From assembly GCF_028283785.1 (NCBI RefSeq), contig NZ_JAPWKB010000013.1, positions 62,001 through 126,000 on the forward strand: a DNA stretch of 64,000 bases, read 5' to 3'. The stretch comes from Paraburkholderia sp. GTDB lineage: Bacteria > Pseudomonadota > Gammaproteobacteria > Burkholderiales > Burkholderiaceae. The position numbers and the translations under genes were made by a program. How positions within the stretch are numbered: the stretch's first letter is position 1; each line of letters starts with the position of its first letter. Positions 10,601 to 19,374 of this stretch are shown piece by piece. A model generated the notes under the pieces. The model made no database searches and was not told the origin of the DNA. It worked only from the letters and a program-made list of their open reading frames with translations.

Positions 10601-12125
10601 CCAGTTTTCCGCCTCGTCGTCCGCGTAACGTGCCGCTGACGACGTCGCGGTGCACGTATGCCGCGCGAGGCCCGTGGCGGGTCGTATATCCGTCCGCCAG
10701 CATCCGCAACACCGCGTCGAACTGGTCGCGCGCCAGGTCCGCAAAAGGCGCCGCGCGTCGCACCAGATCGAACAGCGCATCCTCGCTCCATTGCGCATTC
10801 GACACCTCGGCGACGATCTGCTGGGCGAGCACGTCGAGCGGCGCGCGCGGAATGTGCAATGCGTCGAGTTCGCCGCGTCGCACGCAATCGAGTAACGCGG
10901 CGCATTCGATCAGATCGTCGCGTGAGGTCGGAAACAGCCGCCCTTTCGGCATGCCGCCGACATGATGTCCGGAGCGTCCGACGCGCTGCAAAAACGGCGC
11001 GATTGCACGCGGCGATCCCATCTGGCAGACCAGATCGACGTCGCCGATATCGATGCCGAGTTCCAGTGACGCCGTTGCAATCAACACGCGCAATTCGCCG
11101 CGTTTGAGCCGTTGTTCGGCATCGAACCGATACTCTTTCGCGAGGCTGCCGTGATGCGCTGCGACGGCTTCCTTGCCGAGCCGTTCGGTCAGATGACGCG
11201 CCGCACGTTCGGCCATTCGCCGCGTGTTGACGAAGATCAGCGTGGTCCGGTGCATCGCGATCAGTTCGGCGAGGCGATCGTAGACGCGCTCCCACACGTC
11301 GTTCGGCATGACGGCTTCGAGCGGCACCGGCGGCAACTCCAGCGCGAGGTCGCGGGCACGAACGTGGCCGGTGTCGATCACGGCGCAATCGGTGGGAAGT
11401 GGACTGTCGATGCTTGCGCCGCCCACCAGAAAACGCGCGACTGCGCTGATCGGTTTTTGCGTCGCGGACAAGCCGATTCGCAGCAAACGACGCCCGCACA
11501 GCGCGTCGAGCCGTTCGAGGCTCAACGCGAGATGGCTGCCGCGTTTGCTGCCTGCCAGCGCATGAATTTCATCGACGATCACCGTGCGTGTGGTCGCCAG
11601 CATCTTGCGCCCGGAGTCGGAGCCGAGCAGCACGTAGAGCGATTCGGGCGTCGTAACGAGAATGTGCGGCGGACGCTTTTTGAGCGCGTTGCGTTCCTGC
11701 TGCGTCGTATCGCCGGTGCGCACCGCAGTTCGAATGTCCAGCGGCGGCTGGCCGAGCCGCGTGAGTTCTTCCGCGATGCCCTGCAACGGTACCTGCAGGT
11801 TCAGCCGAATATCGTTCGACAAAGCCTTTAATGGCGACACGTAGACCACCAGCGTTTCGTCGGGCAGTGTGCCTCCGTTCGCGACACCCCGTTCGACCAG
11901 ATCGTCGAGCGCCGACAGAAACGCAGTGAGTGTTTTCCCCGATCCCGTGGGAGCCGCCACCAGCGTTGAACGGCCGCTGCGGATTGCCGGCCACGCGGCA
12001 ATCTGGGCGTCGGTCGGGGCAGGGAACGTGCGAGAAAACCAGGCGGTAACGGCGGGATGAAAGCTGTCCAGCACGCTCGCGACGGGCGCGGTGGAGATCG
12101 GAGCGGTGGCATGCGCGGAAGTCAT
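7698..12125 (-). CDS. lhr: Lhr family ATP-dependent helicase
   Basis: A 1475-residue superfamily 2 helicase of the Lhr (large helicase-related) type, close in length to E. coli Lhr (1538). The Walker A motif VAAPTGSGKT is near residues 57-66, the DEIH box follows, then the SAT-like LSATQ and motif VI QRVGRSGH. The long C-terminal half contains the Lhr winged-helix/beta-barrel region (RILRIESGRVRVED) and a C-terminal domain. Lhr proteins translocate 3' to 5' on DNA and act in repair. The start at 12125 (MTSAHATAP) is chosen over an upstream frame that is arginine/alanine-rich and unlike the family. It is monocistronic here. Confidence 0.93.
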   Translation of the reverse strand: MTSAHATAPISTAPVASVLDSFHPAVTAWFSRTFPAPTDAQIAAWPAIRSGRSTLVAAPTGSGKTLTAFLSALDDLVERGVANGGTLPDETLVVYVSPLKALSNDIRLNLQVPLQGIAEELTRLGQPPLDIRTAVRTGDTTQQERNALKKRPPHILVTTPESLYVLLGSDSGRKMLATTRTVIVDEIHALAGSKRGSHLALSLERLDALCGRRLLRIGLSATQKPISAVARFLVGGASIDSPLPTDCAVIDTGHVRARDLALELPPVPLEAVMPNDVWERVYDRLAELIAMHRTTLIFVNTRRMAERAARHLTERLGKEAVAAHHGSLAKEYRFDAEQRLKRGELRVLIATASLELGIDIGDVDLVCQMGSPRAIAPFLQRVGRSGHHVGGMPKGRLFPTSRDDLIECAALLDCVRRGELDALHIPRAPLDVLAQQIVAEVSNAQWSEDALFDLVRRAAPFADLARDQFDAVLRMLADGYTTRHGPRAAYVHRDVVSGTLRGRRGGKLVAVTSGGTIPENADYSVVLEPQAVNIGTVNEDFAVESLAGDVFQLGNASYRILRIESGRVRVEDAHGQPPNIPFWLGEAPGRSDELSAGVARLRADIDRLLSSVADPVASIERAIGWLTDELALSEPAARQIVEYLARARAALSVLPTQDALVMERFFDESGGTQLVIHAPFGSRVNRAWGLALRKRFCRTFNFELQAAATEDAIVLSLTGSHSFALDEVWRYLHSNTAEHLLIQALLDAPLFGVRWRWNATTALGLPRYTGGHKTAPQLQRMRSDDLLASVFPDQAACLENIVGERELPSHPLVDQTIDDCLHEAMDTDAWLDVLRRIERGEITLVARDLPAPSPLAAEILTAKPYAYLDDAPIEERRTQAVLNRRWTDPQSADDLGALDADAIGAVREEAWPEVRNADEMHEALTGLACITDAEAQRDQAWPALLSALASSGRAMRIQVADNHVLWAPVERVTSMQALYPDIPFEPPLRAPKGYTASWLADDALVDIVRARLTGFGPETAVSIGDSLAIAESRIAHALTRLETEGYVMRGRFTPGTSDEEWCERHLLARIHRYTVRRLRREIEPVERHDFMRFLFDWQHLSTATRGEGRDALAAVLEQLEGFEAAAAAWEDDILPARLKDYSINALDELTRAGKVVWTRLIARARERSRAASAPVRSTPIVLLPRRNLRVWNALINTTEQPLSPRAQDVHDTLQRHGAMFFDELLADVRMLPMEMEQALGELVAAGLVNSDSFAGLRALLKPVAKRNGYGGARGGRRRGMGALIGGMDDAGRWALIRRPVPASTDEPTPDSATSHLTRPGPPGSLEPDVIEHLAMSLLRRYGVVFWRLLEREAEWLPPWRDLLRVYQRLEARGLVRGGRFVTGLSGEQFALPEAVPMLRQVRRNPNDGSFVCVAATDPLNLVGTLLPGDKIAAVAGNRVLYRDGIAVAALVSGEFQFFDDQADRELLRRQIVGKH

Positions 12126-12534
12126 GCGGTCATAGATAGGGATGCGCGACGCAAAATCCAGAGTTGCTGCGATGCGCGTTCGTGATGGCGGCAGCCCAAC
12201 GGCGCGCAACGCACCGAAAAAGCCAGTCTCGCAGATTTCAGCCGGCCGTGCCGGTGGCGGAGATGACCACGCTTTGGCTCGCATGCGTGTGGCGCATGCG
12301 AGCGGCGCGGATTCCCGGTTCGCATGCATTTTTTGCATCGCAAGCCTGGCAGGATTACATCGCTCTTACAGCGGGTGGCTCGTCGGCGCGTGTCGCACGG
12401 CGGGACTATGATGCTCGCTTCGGATGGCGGCCCCGATTCCTGATCCCCTGATCCTGTTGTCCGACCGCGCAGTGCCGCTTGCTCACGCCGCCTGTAGTGC
12501 ATCAGGAATCACCATCGACGATGGAGTCTCGAAG
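12126..12534. other. Divergent promoter region lhr / aldo-keto reductase
   Basis: A 409-base divergent intergenic region holding one perfect CATGCG-N5-CGCATG palindrome and a related GCATGCA...TGCATCGC inverted repeat at about 12320-12340. No gene seen. Confidence 0.5.
12282..12298. repeat. CATGCG-N5-CGCATG palindrome (spacer TGTGG)
   Basis: A perfect copy of the dispersed palindrome, in the divergent region between lhr and the aldo/keto reductase gene. Confidence 0.8.
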
Positions 12535-13590
12535 ATGCGACACAACCCGTTAGGCCGAACTGGCCTGTTCGTTTCTGAATTATGTCTTGGCACGATGACG
12601 TTCGGCGGAGGCGACGGCATCTGGCAGCAGATCGGCGACTTGCAGCAAGCCGACGCGGAACGTCTGGTGGGACGCGCGCTCGACGCCGGCATCAATTTCA
12701 TCGATACGGCCGACGTCTACTCGGGCGGTGTATCCGAGGAAATTACCGGTCAGGCGCTCAAAAACCTGAAAGTTGCCCGCGATAGCGTCGTGGTTGCCAC
12801 CAAAGTATTCGGGCAGACCGGCGATTCCCCGAATGCACGCGGCGCGTCGCGGTATCACATCATCGACGGGGTCAAGGCGAGCCTGAAGCGGATGCAACTC
12901 GATCACGTCGACCTGTATCAGTTACACGGTTTCGATCCGGCCACGCCGATCGAAGAAACGCTCCGCGCGCTCGACATGCTCGTGCAGCATGGTCATGTGC
13001 GCTATATCGGCGTGTCGAACTGGGCTGCATGGCAAATCGCGAAAGCGCTCGGTATTTCCGAGCGGCTCGGCCTCGCGCGCTTCGAAAGCCTGCAGGCTTA
13101 CTACACGCTGGCCGGTCGGGATCTCGAACGCGAACTCGTGCCGATGCTGCAAAGCGAAGGACTCGGTTTGATGGTCTGGAGTCCGCTCGCCGGTGGTTTG
13201 CTGAGTGGAAAATACGGCCGCGATCAGCAGGGCGAGGCCGGTAGTCGTCGGGTCAGTTTCGATTTTCCGCCGGTGAATCGCGAGCGCGCTTACGACTGCA
13301 TCGACGTAATGCGCGGCATTGCGGACGCGAAAGGTGTGTCGGTCGCGCAGATTGCGCTGGCGTGGCTGCTGCATCAGCGCGTGGTGACGAGCGTGATCGT
13401 CGGTGCGAAAAAAACGTCGCAACTCGACGACAATATCGCCGCGACGAACGTCGAATTGTCCGCCGACGAACTCGCGAAGCTCGATGAAGTCAGCCGTCTG
13501 CCGGCCGAATATCCGGGCTGGATGCTGACTCGCCAAGGGGAAGGGCGGCGCGATCAGCTTGCGGGCGTGCGTCACGCGATCAAGCCTTGA
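12535..13590 (+). CDS. Aldo/keto reductase
   Basis: A 351-residue NADPH-dependent oxidoreductase of the aldo/keto reductase superfamily (YajO/Tas-like group). The catalytic tetrad is visible: Asp in INFIDTADVY, Tyr in the same motif, Lys in VVVATKVFG, and His in DLYQLHGFD. The NADPH-binding VIVGAKKTSQLDDNI lies near the C-terminus. The start at 12535 has GGAG eight bases before it. The physiological substrate is not predictable; such enzymes reduce aldehydes and ketones. It is a single gene, convergent with the FUSC gene. Confidence 0.92.
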   Translation: MRHNPLGRTGLFVSELCLGTMTFGGGDGIWQQIGDLQQADAERLVGRALDAGINFIDTADVYSGGVSEEITGQALKNLKVARDSVVVATKVFGQTGDSPNARGASRYHIIDGVKASLKRMQLDHVDLYQLHGFDPATPIEETLRALDMLVQHGHVRYIGVSNWAAWQIAKALGISERLGLARFESLQAYYTLAGRDLERELVPMLQSEGLGLMVWSPLAGGLLSGKYGRDQQGEAGSRRVSFDFPPVNRERAYDCIDVMRGIADAKGVSVAQIALAWLLHQRVVTSVIVGAKKTSQLDDNIAATNVELSADELAKLDEVSRLPAEYPGWMLTRQGEGRRDQLAGVRHAIKP

Positions 13591-13640
13591 AACAAGCGGT
13601 TTTCGTGTGATGCAGTAGTAGCAAGCTTGGGGAAAGCGGC

Positions 13641-14210
13641 TCAGTTCGGGTCTTTTTGACCGAACAGCCGGCGCTCCAGATTGCTCATCAACCACGCAAC
13701 GACCAGCGCGCAAACCGTGCCGAGCGTCACTTCGCCAAGACGCAACAACGCTATGTCCCACGGCGGTGCGACGCCCGGCACCAGCAACATGATTGTCGCG
13801 GTGATGCCGCCGAGCCGAGCCGCACTGCCGATATTCAGGCACCAGCACGTGATGATTGCGACTGCAACCGTCAGCATGTACACGACGAAACTCCCGCCGC
13901 CCGCCAGCGCCCCGGCCAGCCCGAATACCCCACCAACCATTGCCCCGATAAATTGATCGCGCGACAGTTTGCGCGTGTCGACGTAGTTGTGCTGGCTCAC
14001 GGCGATCGCGGTGATGGCGGCCCAGAACGCCTGTTCCGTATGCAACGCGCGGCCGATCCAGTAAGCGAGCGTTGCGCCAATGACCGCTTGCAGTGCCATC
14101 ACCGCGCCTTCGGTGAGTCGTTCGCTGAACGGTTGCGCTTTGAGAAATTCGAGCAGCGAAGCGGAAGCGCGGGCACGTGCCGCGCGCCGGCCGTCGTCAG
14201 GAAGCGTCAT
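13641..14210 (-). CDS. FUSC family membrane protein
   Basis: A 189-residue inner-membrane protein of the FUSC (fusaric-acid-resistance / aromatic acid exporter) superfamily, in its short single-domain form. The conserved block ATLAYWIGRALHTEQAFWAAITAIAV is at about residues 48-73, followed by SRDQFIGAMVGGVFGLAG and two more helices. Its start lies 38 bases after the stop of the antiporter gene on the same strand, so the two are probably cotranscribed. The exported substrate is unknown. Confidence 0.85.
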   Translation of the reverse strand: MTLPDDGRRAARARASASLLEFLKAQPFSERLTEGAVMALQAVIGATLAYWIGRALHTEQAFWAAITAIAVSQHNYVDTRKLSRDQFIGAMVGGVFGLAGALAGGGSFVVYMLTVAVAIITCWCLNIGSAARLGGITATIMLLVPGVAPPWDIALLRLGEVTLGTVCALVVAWLMSNLERRLFGQKDPN

Positions 14211-14248
14211 GTCGGATGAATAGAAGGAGATGACCCGCAGAATAACTG

Positions 14249-15625
14249 TTACGCGCGGTCCGCGCCACGCAAGCGGCGATACCAGTTCATCAGCGGTGTT
14301 GCGGAAACGCCGTGTATGACCACCGATGCGGCGACGACGGCAAGCGTGAGCGGTGCAAGCGGCCCGAGGTCGTCGGCGTTGCCATGTTCGAGTGCGAATG
14401 TCAGGTAGTAGAAAGAGCCGATGCCGCGAATGCCAAACCAGCTCATCAGACGCCGCTGGGTCGGCGACGCATTCGATCCGAGCAGCGAAAGCTCGACGGC
14501 AACCGGGCGCACGATCAGAAACAGCACGACGATCAGTGCGGCGCTTTGCCAGGTGAAGAGTGTCACGGGCAAGGTCGCCAACACGTTGCCGATCATCGTC
14601 ATCACGACGACTTCCGCAATGCGTTCGAGTTCGATCGTAAAGCCTAAAACCGACTCGGTCATATAAGCATGCGCCTTGTCGGGATCAGCGGCGGTTGCAT
14701 CGACGTCCTCGGAATTCACCGTGCCAATGGTCTGGCGCGGAGACTGTTCGCCGCTCGCGCGATGTTCGACTCCGCGCATCGCGACACCCGCTGCGAACAC
14801 CGCGAGGAAGCCATACGTATGCGCGATTTGTGCCGCACCGTAAGAGAGTTCGATCAGGCCCAACGCAAAGAATCCTTCCAGGCCGAGCGCCTGCGCATGA
14901 CGTGTGCGCAGCCAGGTGACGGCATGCGTCGTGATCCATCCGAATGCCGCGCCGATCACCAGACCGCCGCCGACGCCCCAGCATGCGCTTAGCAGGAAAT
15001 GCAGCGAAGGCGCTGCGTTGATCGTTGCATCGGTCGATGCGGCGGCCGCCGCGCCGACGCTCGCTGCGTGATGGGCGATCCCGTCGGGCGCAGCGCACAA
15101 CGCGATGCCGAGCAGCGCGAACGGCAACGCTATACCGTCATTGAGTCCGCCTTCACCGGATAGCGTGAAGCGCAACAGATCGAGATCGCCTGGGTCGTGG
15201 ACTTGCACGTCATGGGCTAGAACCGGATCGGTCGGCGCGAGAATTGCGCCGAGCAGCAACGATGGTCCCCAACCGAGATGCAGTACGTAGACGCCGAACA
15301 GCGTCAGCAGTGGGATCGTGATGAGCATCGCCAGGACGCCGAGACGCAACGGCAAGGTCCATAAGCGATGGAACATCTGCACGCGAAGCCGCAAGCCGAT
15401 CGCGAATAGCGATACCAGTAGTGCGATTTCGGTGATGAGACGCAACAGGGGAGCATCGGCGGCGAGGTTGAGGTGCAGCAGATTGAATCCGGCAGGCCCC
15501 AGTGCAAAGCCGATTGCAAGGTAGAACATCGCGGCGCTGCAGGGCAAACGCCGGAAAGAGGTCGCGGCGAAGCCCATGAAAACGAGCACGACACCTACGA
15601 TCAGGAACCACAATGTTTCGTGCAT
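14249..15625 (-). CDS. Cation:proton antiporter (CPA family)
   Basis: A 458-residue inner-membrane antiporter of the monovalent cation:proton antiporter (NhaP/KefB-like) superfamily. About 12-13 hydrophobic helices are present, with the conserved GAILAPTDPVLA motif (about residues 135-146) and GEGGLNDGIALPFALLG containing the acidic pair expected in the ion site. It probably exchanges Na+ or K+ for H+. The start at 15625 is supported by GGAGG six bases upstream. It appears to form an operon with the FUSC gene. Confidence 0.9.
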   Translation of the reverse strand: MHETLWFLIVGVVLVFMGFAATSFRRLPCSAAMFYLAIGFALGPAGFNLLHLNLAADAPLLRLITEIALLVSLFAIGLRLRVQMFHRLWTLPLRLGVLAMLITIPLLTLFGVYVLHLGWGPSLLLGAILAPTDPVLAHDVQVHDPGDLDLLRFTLSGEGGLNDGIALPFALLGIALCAAPDGIAHHAASVGAAAAASTDATINAAPSLHFLLSACWGVGGGLVIGAAFGWITTHAVTWLRTRHAQALGLEGFFALGLIELSYGAAQIAHTYGFLAVFAAGVAMRGVEHRASGEQSPRQTIGTVNSEDVDATAADPDKAHAYMTESVLGFTIELERIAEVVVMTMIGNVLATLPVTLFTWQSAALIVVLFLIVRPVAVELSLLGSNASPTQRRLMSWFGIRGIGSFYYLTFALEHGNADDLGPLAPLTLAVVAASVVIHGVSATPLMNWYRRLRGADRA

Positions 15626-15763
15626 GAGCCTCCGGTGGCAAGCGATGGATGTGAACGACGATGCAAACACCGACAACTGCTAGCCAGTGAACTTCTCGTT
15701 AGTGAAAAGGCGGATGCCGCTTGCCGGGTATCCGCCTGGATGTCTACTAACTTCCAGCTTCTA

Positions 15764-16270
15764 TCATGAAATCCGGTTCATGCCGTTGCGAACCTCCGCG
15801 GTAGTCGGCGTATCCGACTCGACGGGATCGACCAAGAATTCGTCGCTGCCCCAGTAAGGCTCGCTACCGTAGTACTGGTGAACGGACGTGGCCCACGTTT
15901 GATCGGCCATCGACGGCCAGTGATGCTTGTCGAAGCCCGGCGCATTCTTCACGCGCTCGGTGGCCATGTCGAGGCGAAAGCACTTGTTTTCGATGTCGAG
16001 GGCCAATGCTGTCCACGGAATGGCCAGCAGCTTTTCGCCAACGCCTAGAAAACCGCCCGTTGACAGCACTGCATAGGCGATTCGGCCTGACCGAACGTCG
16101 AGCATGATCTGCTTGATCTTGCCGACATCATCGCCATCGATGCTGATCACGGGATTGCCGTCGAGTGTTGCCGCTGCCATCACGTCGGGTCCTGGTCCTT
16201 CTACGTGCGCTGCGGGTTGACCGATGATGCGCGCGCCTGCGGTGGTGCTGTTCGGGTTGAGCGTTCTCAT
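15764..16270 (-). CDS. PRC-barrel domain protein
   Basis: A 168-residue soluble protein. The central part (about residues 30-105) is a PRC-barrel: VISIDGDDVGKIKQIMLDVRSGRIAYAVLSTG, then GVGEKLLAIPW. PRC-barrels occur in RimM, photosynthetic reaction centre H subunits and many stress-induced proteins; here the role is unknown. The C-terminus is rich in Trp and Tyr. The start at 16270 follows GGAGACC. It lies at the edge of a cluster of envelope- and stress-type small genes that extends to about 23.7 kb. Confidence 0.85.
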   Translation of the reverse strand: MRTLNPNSTTAGARIIGQPAAHVEGPGPDVMAAATLDGNPVISIDGDDVGKIKQIMLDVRSGRIAYAVLSTGGFLGVGEKLLAIPWTALALDIENKCFRLDMATERVKNAPGFDKHHWPSMADQTWATSVHQYYGSEPYWGSDEFLVDPVESDTPTTAEVRNGMNRIS

Positions 16271-16606
16271 GACAGGTCTCCGTTGGACGGTATGAGATAC
16301 ACCGCAGCAACGGGCGTTCCTTGTATCACGACACGGTGGTGGTGACGCATTTTTTCTGGCGAAGCGTTGTCTGGAATGTTCTCCAGAATGCGCCAGTTGC
16401 ACGTAAAGCACGCCGTCATTGTGAAATTTATTCGGTTAGCAAAATATTTTCGAAAATCTACGAAGGCCCGTCATCAAAAGGATTTTGGGCGATTCTGAAA
16501 GTTTTTCGTGACGGCGCGGTTCTTGCTGTAGTGCATCCAGTTTAAGGGTGTGCAGTTTGGTTTGGGGCGGACCCGTACGAAATTCAGCGTTTTGCAGGGG
16601 GAAGGT
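16271..16606. other. Divergent intergenic region
   Basis: A 336-base AT-richer stretch between the PRC-barrel gene (minus) and the small membrane protein gene (plus). Promoters for both must lie here. A TTCTTGC-containing segment near 16520-16530 is a weak candidate only. No gene seen. Confidence 0.4.
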
Positions 16607-17101
16607 ATGGCCGCGAAATGGACCTATTCACAGTCCCATCGACGATCCGAAAGCGCGCGGAAGGATGGTGTGCGGGCGGATGCAGTGCAGCAGGAGTTGC
16701 AACGCGCGCAGTCAATTGGTTTAGGGCAAATGCTCTTTGCACTACTGGCCGCGCCGCTAGCCTGGTCGATTCAGGTTGCAGTCGCGACCGCGGCAGATGC
16801 GCACTGCCCGGCAGGCGCCAGCGTATTCGTGTTTTCGCCGTTGCAGGGCACAGGAATGACGCTTGCCGCCGCCAGCTTTATCTGTCTGATGTTGGCTTTG
16901 GCGGGCGCTACCGTCGCGTGGCGCAGCTTGCGACTGACGGCACGGATGACGTGGTGGCCGGTCGTCCAAACGCGTGGAACGCGGGGTGAGCGAGACTGGT
17001 TTCTCGCGCGAGTGTGCGCGTTGTTTAGTGTGATGTTTACTGTCGGCGTAGTGGCGACGCAGTTTAGCGTGCTGGTCGGTGCAGGATGCAGCGTTTGGTA
17101 G
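16607..17101 (+). CDS. Hypothetical four-helix inner-membrane protein
   Basis: A 164-residue protein of unknown function. After a hydrophilic 45-residue N-terminus there are three to four hydrophobic segments: GQMLFALLAAPLAWSIQVAV, GTGMTLAAASFICLMLALAGATVAW, and a C-terminal CALFSVMFTVGVVATQFSVLVGAG. Two cysteines lie in the loops, and one sits near the C-terminus. The start at 16607 (MAAKWTY) has GGGGGAAGG directly upstream. It precedes small secreted protein genes on the same strand. I do not recognise a named family. Confidence 0.7.
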   Translation: MAAKWTYSQSHRRSESARKDGVRADAVQQELQRAQSIGLGQMLFALLAAPLAWSIQVAVATAADAHCPAGASVFVFSPLQGTGMTLAAASFICLMLALAGATVAWRSLRLTARMTWWPVVQTRGTRGERDWFLARVCALFSVMFTVGVVATQFSVLVGAGCSVW

Positions 17102-17219
17102 AAGAAGGCTGTTTCCTGTTAGCGATTAAAGGCACACCACTTGCTCGAATGATTGATGACATCGCCGCAATTTCCAACCCGCGCGTGAGTCATTATTCCA
17201 ATAGCAAGGAGAAACCCTC

Positions 17220-17507
17220 ATGCAACATGCAAGAACAAAAGCGCTTATCGTCACCGCAGTATTTGCGATGTCCGGCGCGGCATTCGCGCAAAGCGGCGGT
17301 AACGGCAATGGCGGCGCTGGCGGCGGGAATGCGCATGGTGCGGCTACGGCCGGTCAAACTGCGGGCGGCGACCCTGCGTCGGGCGCAATGAGTTCGTCGA
17401 CGAAATCCAGCAAGACGATGCATAAGACCAAGAAGAGCAGCAAGGCGATGAACGACACCACCAATATGCCAGGCGCGAACGCAAGCAGCGACACCAAGGG
17501 GCAGTAA
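17220..17507 (+). CDS. Small secreted Gly/Ser/Lys-rich protein
   Basis: A 95-residue protein with a Sec signal peptide (residues 1-23, cleavage predicted after AFA, before QSGG). The mature part is low complexity: a glycine-rich N-terminus, then SSSTKSSKTMHKTKKSSKAM. It is preceded by AAGGAG. Such short, disordered periplasmic proteins are common in Burkholderiaceae, and no function is known. It shares its style (signal peptide, then QSGG start) with the protein at 31611-31943. Confidence 0.75.
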   Translation: MQHARTKALIVTAVFAMSGAAFAQSGGNGNGGAGGGNAHGAATAGQTAGGDPASGAMSSSTKSSKTMHKTKKSSKAMNDTTNMPGANASSDTKGQ

Positions 17508-17601
17508 GCGACGCTATTTTTAGCCAGTGGACGGCGCGGAATCGCACGAGTTAAGTGCGACTACCGCGCGCTTCCCGCTTATAAAATTCTGGGAGACGAA
17601 G

Positions 17602-17853
17602 ATGAATCATTCCGCCTTAAGAAAAGCAATGGTTGCTTTGGTCGTTGTAGCGACGACAACGGGTATGTCCGCATGCAAACGCGCCGAAAGTCCAGGCGAT
17701 ACCGCCAGCACAGCAATGGGTAGCAGCAGTGCACCGGCAGACTCGGCAGCAGCATCGACGACCGCGCCGATGGTTCCACCCGCAGCAACGGTGACGCAAA
17801 GTCAAAGCGGCGCCGCCGCAGCGAGCGATTCCGCATCGGGCGCAAGCCAATAA
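17602..17853 (+). CDS. Small putative lipoprotein
   Basis: An 83-residue protein with an N-terminal hydrophobic signal and a lipobox-like TGMSAC at about residues 20-25, followed by a low-complexity Ser/Ala/Thr tail. The cysteine would be lipidated, which anchors the protein to a membrane. The start at 17602 has GGGAGA upstream; the longer frame from 17527 has none. No function is assignable. The Met at -3 instead of Leu makes the lipobox imperfect. Confidence 0.65.
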   Translation: MNHSALRKAMVALVVVATTTGMSACKRAESPGDTASTAMGSSSAPADSAAASTTAPMVPPAATVTQSQSGAAAASDSASGASQ

Positions 17854-17901
17854 ATTTTCAATACAGATCGATCGTCGGACAAGACCAGTTCAAGTCCACG
17901 G

Positions 17902-19179
17902 TCAACTAGCGGCACGATTCGCGATCGAACGTGCCGTTTTACGTTTAGCCACGGAAGCTACGCGCGGAATCTTCTTTTCTACCTGAATAGCGCGCGACTT
18001 CTTTAGCAGCTTCGTTAGATCCGAGCAGTCTGCAACGCTCGCGGTCGCGGAAGGTGCAGACGATTGCTTGCGCGTCCGGCCTGCTCGTTGCGCCTGTTTT
18101 TGCGCGCGGGCCAGTAATGCGGCAAATGCCGCTTCATCCACTCTCAATCCGTGCTTCGTTCTGCAATCGGTCAGACTTTGCAATTCGTCCGCCTCGAATG
18201 CGGCAATCACGAGCGGGTGGATATAGCAGCGCCGACACACGGCCGGGGTGTTTCTGAGTAACGCGGCCACTTCCTTGACGGTTGCCACGAGATGGCTTCG
18301 CGCTTCGTTTGCGCTACTGCAAATCAGCCGTCGCAGTGCAGCAAGCGCATAGACACTTCCGGCCCACGTCCGGTAATCCTTCGCGGTGAAATCGGCATTG
18401 CTGGCGCGCTTCAAATACTCGTTGATATCCGCAGAGCCCACCGTATGCCGGCTTCCATCGTCGTCGATATATTGAAACAGGTCGTGGCCCGGCAGGTCCG
18501 CGCATCGTTGAATGATTCGCTTGACCCGTGGGTTATCGACTTCCACGTCGTGTTCGATGCCACTTTTTCCCCGAAACTGAAATCGGAGCTTTCCGCCTTT
18601 TACCTTCAGATGTTTCTTGCGGAGCGTCGTTAGCCCATACGATTGATTGTCGCGCGCGTATTCGACACTGCCGATACGGATCAATGTCGAGTCGAGTAAC
18701 TGGACGATTGCCGCAATGACCTTGTCGCCAGGCATTCCCTTCAGCTTCAGGTCGCGAGTCACGTGCGCGCGAATGCGAGGTAGCGCGCGTCCGAATTCCG
18801 CCATGCGTTCGTACTTGTCAGCGTCCCGCGTTTCGCGCCATCGCGGATGGTAACGATACTGCTTACGGCCGCGTGCATCGCGTCCGGTCGCCTGAATATG
18901 GCCTCTCGGATCTGGACAGATCCAGACGTCCTCATAGGCGGGCGGTACGGCTAGCGCATTGATCCGCGCAATCTCGTCCGTTTCCACGATCTCTTTTCCC
19001 TGCGTGTCGTAGTAGGTGAACCCTTTAGCGTTTCGCTTACGCGTGTAGCCGGCGCGCGTGTCGTCGGCATGGCGTAAGCCGGTAGGCATCGGCGCAATGT
19101 CCGTATTCGACGATGCAGGGCCGGGCGCTTTGCTTGCGCGTCCGCCATTTGATTGTGTCGGGGAATGCGGAGTGGCCAT
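17902..19179 (-). CDS. DNA topoisomerase IB (poxvirus-like)
   Basis: A 425-residue type IB topoisomerase that relaxes supercoils by transient 3'-phosphotyrosyl cleavage. Catalytic elements are visible: Arg in IRIGSVEYARDNQSYGLTTLR, Lys in QFRGKSG, Arg in KDYRTWAGS, and the Tyr nucleophile in CRRCYIHP. The usual catalytic His lies between the last two. The N-terminal domain with GFTYYD and VPPAYEDVWICP is family-typical. Starts at 19179 and 19221 are both possible; neither has a strong ribosome site. The basic C-terminal tail is disordered. These chromosomal enzymes are accessory. Confidence 0.92.
   Translation of the reverse strand: MATPHSPTQSNGGRASKAPGPASSNTDIAPMPTGLRHADDTRAGYTRKRNAKGFTYYDTQGKEIVETDEIARINALAVPPAYEDVWICPDPRGHIQATGRDARGRKQYRYHPRWRETRDADKYERMAEFGRALPRIRAHVTRDLKLKGMPGDKVIAAIVQLLDSTLIRIGSVEYARDNQSYGLTTLRKKHLKVKGGKLRFQFRGKSGIEHDVEVDNPRVKRIIQRCADLPGHDLFQYIDDDGSRHTVGSADINEYLKRASNADFTAKDYRTWAGSVYALAALRRLICSSANEARSHLVATVKEVAALLRNTPAVCRRCYIHPLVIAAFEADELQSLTDCRTKHGLRVDEAAFAALLARAQKQAQRAGRTRKQSSAPSATASVADCSDLTKLLKKSRAIQVEKKIPRVASVAKRKTARSIANRAAS
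17910..17940 (+). terminator. Terminator after the small lipoprotein gene
   Basis: Inverted repeat CGGCACG / CGTGCCG, extended by TTCG/CGAA with one bulged base, then TTTT. It overlaps the 3' end of the convergent topoisomerase gene. Confidence 0.7.
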
Positions 19180-19374
19180 GGTTGTTTTGATGTCTTGGTT
19201 GAAAAAGTTTCGCTTCGACATAGCGCAGGGTCGGGCGCCGGTGCGCATTGACCGGCATCCACACGCCGTATCAAGCAAGTGCGGTGCCCATCGAGTGTGC
19301 ATGTGGGGCGCGGAACGCTCCTTGCGCGAATGGAGAGACGGGCACGACCATGAACGTCATCAACGGAGGACGCG